In this document: one piece after another, positions 58,298 to 64,000 of the stretch | Layout: the number at the start of each line of letters is the position of its first letter | Position numbering within the stretch: position 1 is the first letter of the stretch | Assembly (NCBI RefSeq): GCF_001718195.1 | Contig: NZ_MCNV01000003.1 | Coordinates: 434,001-498,000 of the forward strand | Length of the DNA stretch: 64,000 nt | Reading direction: 5' to 3' | From: Paraburkholderia nodosa | GTDB lineage: Bacteria; Pseudomonadota; Gammaproteobacteria; Burkholderiales; Burkholderiaceae | Notes under the pieces: model-generated | What the model was told of the DNA's origin: nothing | What the model saw: the letters and a program-made list of their open reading frames with translations, nothing else | Database searches by the model: none | Translations under genes and position numbers: made by a program

Positions 58298-58729
58298 TCA
58301 CCGGTCCCTCCAGCACATCTGCGTAGACGCCGGGACAACGCCGCTGCCTGCAGCACGATTGCTGCGCGCGCCGGTTGCGTCGAGTACGAAGGCGCCGCAC
58401 GCATCGCCACGCATCGGCCCGGCTTCCACCGGATCGGCTACGAGGGCGTAGCCGCCGTTGGAATCGTCGGCGGGCATGAGACGCAGGCGGTAGACGGGCG
58501 TTCCCGTCGGCGGAGCCTGGTCGAACCCAGTGGGCAAAAGTGCCATCGACGCGCTCTGCGTATCGACGAGTTGCGCTGCGCGATAGAGCGCGGCCACGGC
58601 GTCGATGCGATGTCCCCGCGCGATCTGCGCGCTCCACCCCGGCATCGCGAAGGCGGCGACGATGGCGGCCACCGCCAGCGCGATGACCAGTTCGAGCAGT
58701 GTGAACGCGTTGTACCGGTTGCTCTTCAC
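58298..58729 (-). CDS. pilE: Type IV pilus minor pilin, PilE-like
   Basis: 143 residues with a class III prepilin start: leader MKSNRYNA, then FTLLELVIALAVAAIVAAFA. The residue before the cleavage point is Ala, not the usual Gly; E5 is kept. Two Cys near the C-terminus may form the D-loop. The GTG at 58729 (after GGGAGG) gives a normal short leader; a TTG at 58753 overlapping the upstream stop is the alternative. Last gene of the fimT-pilV-pilW-pilX-pilE cluster. Confidence 0.8.
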   Translation of the reverse strand: MKSNRYNAFTLLELVIALAVAAIVAAFAMPGWSAQIARGHRIDAVAALYRAAQLVDTQSASMALLPTGFDQAPPTGTPVYRLRLMPADDSNGGYALVADPVEAGPMRGDACGAFVLDATGARSNRAAGSGVVPASTQMCWRDR

Positions 58730-58749
58730 CTTACCTCCCGTTTGCCTCG

Positions 58750-59286
58750 TCAAAAGGGCCTCGCGACGACGTAGCGCCAGTGATGCTCGACGCGTGTCGC
58801 GTCGCCCTCGGCTTCGATGACCAACTGGTCCTGAAGCCAGCTTTGCGTGTCTTCCGATGCGCCGAACCCTCGCGCCGTGACGAGATACGCGCGAGCCAGC
58901 GGACGGCTATCGATGCGCCAGGCCTCGACGAGGCATTGCGGCAAGCGCACGGACCCCGGCCACGCAGCAAGGGGCGCAACCGTCTGCCGCTCGAAGCTGT
59001 CCTGCCGCCGCCAGGCTTGCGGCTCGCCTGACTGCGTGGCCGCCGCTGGTGGGGCCAGCGAGCCATTCGTCAGCGCACGCGAGCACAACACGAGCGCGGC
59101 GTCGGCGGCATGGAAGGCCTGCAGATGATCGGCGACGGCATCCGCGTTGCGCCGCCCCAGCAGCGCGGCCTCGAACCACGCCGCCGAGGTCGCGAGCATC
59201 ATCGCGACGACAAGCAGCACGACTGGAAGCGCCACGCCGCGAGCCGTGGCCAGTGTGCGACGCTTCCCGCGCAGGCTTATTTTCAT
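58750..59286 (-). CDS. pilX: Type IV pilus assembly protein, PilX-like
   Basis: 178 residues: short basic leader ending RG, then VALPVVLLVVAMMLATSAAWFEA, the PilX pattern in which the Glu at position 5 is absent. The remainder has the DHLQAFHAADAALVLC segment typical of PilX. ATG overlaps the pilW stop (ATGA). Confidence 0.78.
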   Translation of the reverse strand: MKISLRGKRRTLATARGVALPVVLLVVAMMLATSAAWFEAALLGRRNADAVADHLQAFHAADAALVLCSRALTNGSLAPPAAATQSGEPQAWRRQDSFERQTVAPLAAWPGSVRLPQCLVEAWRIDSRPLARAYLVTARGFGASEDTQSWLQDQLVIEAEGDATRVEHHWRYVVARPF

Positions 59287-60083
59287 GACGCTGCCGGCAA
59301 AACGTTACGCAGCGCGATGTGCCGCCAGAACGCTTGTCGCGCTCGCCCATCCGCGCCGAGCGCCTGCACGCCATCGCAATCGACGTATCGGATGCGCCGC
59401 GCAAAGGCCGCTCCGCGCACCAGCACGCACAGATCGACCGCGACGACCGACGCCCACTGATCGCGAGCGAGCGCCGAAGCGTCGACCGCCTGCGCCGCGC
59501 CCGCCGTCCAGTAGCGCAGGCGCAAACGCTCGACGCCCTCGACGAGCGGCTGTGGCTTGCCGACCTTGCCGGAGCCCGCGCAGTAAAGCTCGCTTTCGCG
59601 AGTCGTGTGGCTCGCCGCCGCGGCATAATACCGGTTCACGATTTCCACGCTCCCCATACCAACCCCCTGCCCGAGGCAGTCGGTAACCTGGCCGTTTGCG
59701 GCGGGCCACGTCGATACGCTGTCGCCTTGATAGCGCACGGCCAACCCGTCGGAGCGGCTCGGCAGCAGCGCGCAGGCAAGCGCCGCATCGGTACCGCTCG
59801 GGCTCCCCGCCGAGCAGCCGAAGATCGCGGCGCCGGCAAGCGGCGAGCGTGCGTCCGCCGAAACAAAACCGGCCATCTGAATCTGCTCGCCGATCAGCAT
59901 CAACGCATTCATGCCGGCCTCGTGGATGCGCGCAGCGTCGCTCGCCTGCGCGTATGCCAGGCGCTGCATGCGATATGCCGAGAGCGCGCCAAGCGTCACC
60001 ACCAGGCCCAGCGCCACGGCGATCGTCAGTTCGAGCAGCGTGTGGCCAGCCTCCTGGACCCCGTGGGCGCAGCGCATGTTCAT
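59283..60083 (-). CDS. pilW: Type IV pilus assembly protein, PilW-like
   Basis: 266 residues; prepilin start with leader ending EAG and HTLLELTIAVALGLVVTLGA, followed by an extended C-terminal domain with several Cys, as in PilW. Overlaps pilV at its start and pilX at its end, both by ATGA. A second ATG two codons on is possible. Confidence 0.8.
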   Translation of the reverse strand: MNMRCAHGVQEAGHTLLELTIAVALGLVVTLGALSAYRMQRLAYAQASDAARIHEAGMNALMLIGEQIQMAGFVSADARSPLAGAAIFGCSAGSPSGTDAALACALLPSRSDGLAVRYQGDSVSTWPAANGQVTDCLGQGVGMGSVEIVNRYYAAAASHTTRESELYCAGSGKVGKPQPLVEGVERLRLRYWTAGAAQAVDASALARDQWASVVAVDLCVLVRGAAFARRIRYVDCDGVQALGADGRARQAFWRHIALRNVLPAAS

Positions 60084-60508
60084 CGCAGAAACGCCAGGGC
60101 GACGCAGGCGCGCCCGGCGGAAGCCGTGGCATCGAGACACCGCGCAACCCGCGAAACCGGCGTCGATCCCGACGCTGCGCCGTGCGGTGTCGCCGCCCAA
60201 CTCACGGACGCGATCGATGCGTCGCCGCCCGCGCTCGACATGGTCAGCCGCCCTTCGGGCACGACGCTCGCCGCCAGCGCCTGCCATCGATCGGTCGTGG
60301 CGGGCGTTGCCCGCGCCACGCGCGCCGCTTCGGCCATGGCGTCAGCGGCAAAGGCCGCGCGCTCGCGCGCCGCTGCCAGTTGCGCGTGCCGGGCCAGCCC
60401 GAGCTGGGTGCTCATCAGGCCGAGCCCGCACATCGCCATGATGCCGAGCGCAATGGCGACCTCCAGCAGCGTCGACCCGCGCTCGCCGCGCTCGCTCACC
60501 CGGCTCAT
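60080..60508 (-). CDS. pilV: Type IV pilus modification protein, PilV-like
   Basis: 142 residues; leader MSRVSERGERG then STLLEVAIALGIMAMCGLGL (Ser at +1, Glu at +5). The LAAARERAAFAADAMAEA stretch is typical of PilV. ATG overlaps the fimT-like stop (ATGA). Confidence 0.8.
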   Translation of the reverse strand: MSRVSERGERGSTLLEVAIALGIMAMCGLGLMSTQLGLARHAQLAAARERAAFAADAMAEAARVARATPATTDRWQALAASVVPEGRLTMSSAGGDASIASVSWAATPHGAASGSTPVSRVARCLDATASAGRACVALAFLR

Positions 60509-61041
60509 GACGCCCCCGTGCATGCGCCGTCGCTGATGCGTGCCCGCCCCCCCTGTGCGATGCGTATGCAGCGACGCCAGCCCGCACCGCGTTGTGCCGC
60601 CGACGGGACCCGCGGGGCAATCTCGAAGTTGCGCAAGCTGCCGATGGTCTGCCCCGCCGGCGGCGAAAACGTGATGGCGGTGAGCCCCGACGCCACGGAG
60701 ATCGCATCGAGCGCCGGCTGGATGCGCAACGGAATAGACGCTCCGGCGCGCTCGATCATGACGGCCCAGCCACAGGACCAGTCGGCAATTCCGGACGGAC
60801 ACGCTTTGGCCGCCTCGAGGCAATGGCGCGCGGCGTCGACGCGGCAAACGGTGACGCGCGCCTTGCGCCGTATGGCCTCGTTGCGTGCATAGGCGAGCGT
60901 GCCGAGCATGGCGTTGGCGCGCGCGTCGACCTGATCGCGCACGCGCCACGCGGTGAAAACAGGCGTGGAAACCGTTGCGCAGATCGCTAGCAGGACGATG
61001 ACGACCATCGTCTCAATGAGCGTGAATCCTCCGGACTTCAT
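60505..61041 (-). CDS. fimT: GspH/FimT-family pseudopilin
   Basis: 178 residues; leader MKSGG then FTLIETMVVIVLLAICATVS, followed by LAYARNEAIRRKARVTVCR and the GspH-type beta domain (GWAVMIERAG, CIRIAQGGRARI). ATG at 61041 has AAGGA 7 bases upstream; a TTG two codons before is less likely. First gene of the minor pilin operon. Confidence 0.85.
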   Translation of the reverse strand: MKSGGFTLIETMVVIVLLAICATVSTPVFTAWRVRDQVDARANAMLGTLAYARNEAIRRKARVTVCRVDAARHCLEAAKACPSGIADWSCGWAVMIERAGASIPLRIQPALDAISVASGLTAITFSPPAGQTIGSLRNFEIAPRVPSAAQRGAGWRRCIRIAQGGRARISDGACTGAS

Positions 61042-61198
61042 GAGCAATCCTTAGTTCGAGCGGATTGCCATCAATCTACGGACGAAAACGAAACGAAACA
61101 ATTAGCCGAACGGCTAGCTGGTGCGCGCAACGCCGGCTCGCGAGAATGCAAGCGTTACGACAGCGGCCTGGCAGGAGGGAAGAAAAATGGGAATGCGC

Positions 61199-61678
61199 TC
61201 AGCGCTTTTTCGCGGGGTTGTTGGCGCCCGCGCGGCGGAATTCCTCGATCACGTCTTCGAATTCGGAGACGTCCTCGAAGCGTCGGTACACCGAAGCAAA
61301 CCGTACGAACGCCACCTTGTCGAGTTCGCGCAATTCGCCCATGACAAGTTCGCCAAGGCGCTCGCTGCGCACTTCGCGCTCGCCGCTGCCGAGCAATTGG
61401 TCCTCGATACGGGCAACCGCCGCGTCGATCGCATCGGCTGCAACCGGGCGCTTGCGCAGCGCCAGTTGCATGCTCGCCACGATCTTGCGGCGGTCGAATT
61501 CCGTGCGGCTGCCATCCTTCTTGACGATCGAAGGCATCGCCAGCTCGACCCGCTCGTACGTCGTGAAACGCTTGTCGCAGGCCGGGCAGCGGCGGCGGCG
61601 CCGGATCGCGGCGCCGTCTTCGGACACGCGCGAGTCGACGACCTGCGTGTCTTCGTGCCGGCAGAAGGGGCAGCGCAT
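61199..61678 (-). CDS. nrdR: Transcriptional repressor NrdR
   Basis: Zinc-ribbon plus ATP-cone repressor of ribonucleotide reductase genes. 159 residues: [34 protein letters not shown], then the ATP-cone ([14 protein letters not shown]) to the C-terminal [13 protein letters not shown]. Starts 15 bp after the glyA stop, so it is co-transcribed with glyA. Confidence 0.96.
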   Translation of the reverse strand: MRCPFCRHEDTQVVDSRVSEDGAAIRRRRRCPACDKRFTTYERVELAMPSIVKKDGSRTEFDRRKIVASMQLALRKRPVAADAIDAAVARIEDQLLGSGEREVRSERLGELVMGELRELDKVAFVRFASVYRRFEDVSEFEDVIEEFRRAGANNPAKKR

Positions 61679-61693
61679 GGGTTATCGCGTGGC

Positions 61694-62941
61694 TTAGCGG
61701 TAAACCGGGAAACGCTTCGTCAGCTCGGCGACCTGCGCCTTCACGCGCTCGATCGTCGCGGCGTCTTCCGGATTGTCGAGCACGTCGGCGATCAGGTTGC
61801 CGACCTGCTCGGCTTCCTTCACGCCAAAGCCGCGCGTCGTCATGGCCGGCGAACCGAGACGGATACCGCTCGTCACGAACGGCTTTTCCGGGTCGTTCGG
61901 GATCGCGTTCTTGTTGACCGTAATGTGCGCGGTGCCCAGCACGGCTTCCGCCGCCTTGCCGGTGATGTTCTTCGCGCGCAGGTCCACCAGCATCACGTGG
62001 CTTTCCGTGCGGCCGGAAACGATGCGCAGACCGCGCTTGACCAGCGTCTCCGCCAGCACGCGTGCGTTGTCGACCACTTGCTGCTGGTAGGTCTTGAACT
62101 CCGGCGAGAGCGCTTCCTTGAACGCCACGGCCTTGCCGGCAATGACGTGCATGAGCGGACCGCCCTGAATGCCCGGGAAGATGGCCGAGTTGATCTGCTT
62201 CTCGAACTCCGCCTTCATCAGGATCACACCGCCGCGTGGGCCGCGCAGGCTCTTGTGCGTGGTCGTGGTGACGAAGTCGGCGTGCGGCACCGGGTTCGGG
62301 TAGACGCCTGCGGCGATCAGACCGGCGTAGTGCGCCATGTCGACCATGAAGTACGCGCCAACCGCCTTGGCAACCTTGGCGATGCGCTCGAAGTCGATAC
62401 GCAGTGCGAAAGCCGACGCACCGGCGATGATCAGCTTCGGCCTGGTTTCGTGCGCGCGCTTTTCGAGCGCGTCGTAGTCGATGTCTTCCTTGGCGTCGAG
62501 GCCGTAGCTCACGACGTTGAACCACTTGCCGCTCATGTTCAGCGCCATGCCGTGCGTGAGGTGACCACCTTCGGCGAGGCTCATGCCCATGATGGTGTCG
62601 CCCGGCTTGAGCACGGCGAAGAACACGCCCTGGTTGGCCTGCGAGCCCGAGTTCGGCTGAACGTTCGCGGCTTCGGCGCCGAACAGCTGCTTCACGCGGT
62701 CGATCGCGAGCTGCTCGACGATATCCACGTTTTCGCAGCCGCCGTAATAGCGCTTACCGGGGTAGCCTTCGGCGTACTTGTTGGTGAGCTGCGAACCCTG
62801 CGCGGCCATGACCGCGGGCGAGGTGTAGTTTTCCGACGCGATGAGCTCGATGTGCTCTTCCTGGCGGCGGTTCTCGAGTTCGATCGCCTTGAAGAGTTCG
62901 GGATCGACGTTGGCGATGGTGCTTTCGGCTCTGTCAAACAT
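61694..62941 (-). CDS. glyA: Serine hydroxymethyltransferase
   Basis: PLP enzyme interconverting serine and glycine with tetrahydrofolate, the main source of one-carbon units. 415 residues with [35 protein letters not shown], the PLP lysine in [14 protein letters not shown], and [16 protein letters not shown] at 62941 is the family start; the open frame beyond it is excluded. Confidence 0.97.
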   Translation of the reverse strand: MFDRAESTIANVDPELFKAIELENRRQEEHIELIASENYTSPAVMAAQGSQLTNKYAEGYPGKRYYGGCENVDIVEQLAIDRVKQLFGAEAANVQPNSGSQANQGVFFAVLKPGDTIMGMSLAEGGHLTHGMALNMSGKWFNVVSYGLDAKEDIDYDALEKRAHETRPKLIIAGASAFALRIDFERIAKVAKAVGAYFMVDMAHYAGLIAAGVYPNPVPHADFVTTTTHKSLRGPRGGVILMKAEFEKQINSAIFPGIQGGPLMHVIAGKAVAFKEALSPEFKTYQQQVVDNARVLAETLVKRGLRIVSGRTESHVMLVDLRAKNITGKAAEAVLGTAHITVNKNAIPNDPEKPFVTSGIRLGSPAMTTRGFGVKEAEQVGNLIADVLDNPEDAATIERVKAQVAELTKRFPVYR

Positions 62942-63436
62942 ACGGATTCCGTTAAGTGTGTTCAGGTTGACCGGGTCTCGCGCGGAACGCGTAGCGGGTA
63001 CGCGGCGCTGCTGGCGAAGAGGCCAGCCTTGACGTGGCGGAACGAGGTGCCGCACACGCGAGGCAGGACAGCCCCCGCAGCGCAAACGAAAGCGCGCGAA
63101 ATCAGGCTGCCCAGGCGAACGGCAAAACGGCACCCTGCGCTTCACGGTGGGTCGTTCCACCTTGAGTCCCCAATAACAAGCGCATGGCTACCGCCAATGC
63201 CGCCATTTCGGAACCCTATCGCCAGTCACGCAGGGATTGAGCGCGTTAGTTTATTGGAACGGCAGGGAATAGGCAACCGCCCGCCCCCAGTGCGCTCGGG
63301 CGTCCCGCGGGCTGCGACGCGCCGTGCGGCGGCGCCGGCCATGCGATCCGCGCGCGTACTGTCCCTTTCTTGCCGCCATGCGGCATTGCAAGTAGGCTCT
63401 CCCCTTTTCCCGCCTTCTACCGACCAGAGAGCCACC
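62942..63436. other. Divergent intergenic region, glyA / ydfG
   Basis: 495 bp without a gene. It contains GC-rich short hairpins (e.g. GCTGG/CCAGC near 63010) on the glyA leader side, but I recognise no riboswitch or clear promoter. Confidence 0.5.
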
Positions 63437-64000
63437 ATGATCGTTTTCGTCACCGGCGCGTCCGCAGGATTCGGCGCCGCCATCGCTCGCGCCTTCGTGA
63501 AGGGCGGACATCGCGTCGTCGCCACGGCTCGCCGCAAGGACCGCCTCGACGCCCTCGCCGCCGAACTCGGCGACGCCCTCCTGCCCATCGAGCTCGACGT
63601 GCGCGACCGCGCGGCGGTCGAAGCCGCGCCCGGCGCGCTGCCGCCCGGGTTCGCCGGCATCGACGTGCTGGTCAACAACGCCGGCCTCGCGCTCGGCGTG
63701 GAGCCGGCACAGAAGGCCGACCTCGACGAGTGGGAAACCATGATCGACACCAACTGCACCGGTCTCGTGCAGGTCACTCACGCGTTCTTGCCCGGCATGG
63801 TCGAGCGCAACCGCGGCCACATTTTCAATATCGGTTCGGTGGCGGGCCGCTGGCCGTATGCGGGGGGCAACGTCTATGGCGCGACCAAGGCGTTCGTGCG
63901 TCAGTTCAGCCTGAACCTGCGCGCTGACCTCGCGGGCACGGCACTGCGCGTGACCGACATCGAGCCGGGCCTGTGCGGCGGCACCGAGTTCTCGAACGTG
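63437..64000 (+). CDS. ydfG: SDR-family NADP-dependent 3-hydroxy acid dehydrogenase, 3'-truncated
   Basis: 188 codons are inside the window; the gene runs off the right edge. It closely follows E. coli YdfG, which oxidises L-allo-threonine/serine and reduces malonic semialdehyde: IVFVTGASAGFGAAIARAF, NNAGLALGVEPA, WETMIDTN, and the catalytic YGATKAFVRQFS. The sequence is continuous without frameshift. Divergent from glyA. Confidence 0.92.
   Translation, partial: MIVFVTGASAGFGAAIARAFVKGGHRVVATARRKDRLDALAAELGDALLPIELDVRDRAAVEAAPGALPPGFAGIDVLVNNAGLALGVEPAQKADLDEWETMIDTNCTGLVQVTHAFLPGMVERNRGHIFNIGSVAGRWPYAGGNVYGATKAFVRQFSLNLRADLAGTALRVTDIEPGLCGGTEFSNV

Noticed and set aside
62942..63436. Riboswitch in the glyA leader
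   Set aside because: I could not match the conserved core of a glycine, THF or SAM riboswitch; only generic GC-rich hairpins are visible.

Overview
The window reads as a GC-rich, gene-dense piece of a betaproteobacterial chromosome, most likely a Burkholderiaceae member of the Paraburkholderia/Burkholderia/Caballeronia type. This is inferred from gene content and order (ileS-lspA-coaBC-LLM oxidoreductase-dut; clpS-clpA next to a cold-shock gene; lpxK-trm112-kdsB-adk; murJ divergent from rpsT; glyA-nrdR followed by a minor pilin cluster) and from protein wording. It holds about 60 protein genes. I see no rRNA, tRNA, CRISPR array, insertion sequence or prophage. The two end genes (ileS, ydfG) are cut by the window edges.

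Layout: 1-5.5 kb is a housekeeping operon ending in a shared terminator. 5.5-10.6 kb has an amino-acid permease, the ClpA/ClpS unfoldase-adaptor pair and a cold-shock protein. 10.6-12.8 kb is a copper module (multicopper oxidase plus a Cys/His-rich exported protein). 12.9-19.5 kb has NADP isocitrate dehydrogenase, an RluE-like pseudouridine synthase, small exported proteins, a second-type EF-G and a cupin. 19.5-26.5 kb is a NiCoT-type metal permease and a four-gene, translationally coupled Opp/Dpp-type ABC importer with a fused double ATPase. 27-28 kb carries a glycine-rich exported protein.

28-41 kb is the accessory, regulator-rich part: an aldo/keto reductase, GntR-UTRA and MocR regulators, a rearranged CaiB-like CoA transferase divergent from a citrate synthase that carries its own N-terminal helix-turn-helix, an MFS pump, a degenerate EAL protein, an ECF sigma factor divergent from a second ClpP, and a TetR regulator divergent from a YecD-like hydrolase. 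From 41 kb on the content is mostly core again: sodB, xseA, lpxK, trm112, kdsB, adk, an SDR, a SirB1-like protein, murJ, rpsT, argF, IclR/gcdH, a 1-Cys peroxiredoxin, a DUF883/holin-like membrane cluster, five minor pilin genes, nrdR and glyA.

Most notable non-gene or system-level signals: (i) six copies of a (T/C)GCAA unit spaced exactly 11 bp apart between sodB and xseA, next to a long hairpin; (ii) the HTH-citrate synthase/CoA transferase pair with an array of ATCAA/TTGAT half-sites between them; (iii) a perfect 10-bp-arm palindrome upstream of icd; (iv) tandem DnaA boxes between xseA and lpxK; (v) a sigma-54-like promoter ahead of the glycine-rich gene; (vi) several clear operator palindromes in divergent regulator/target pairs.
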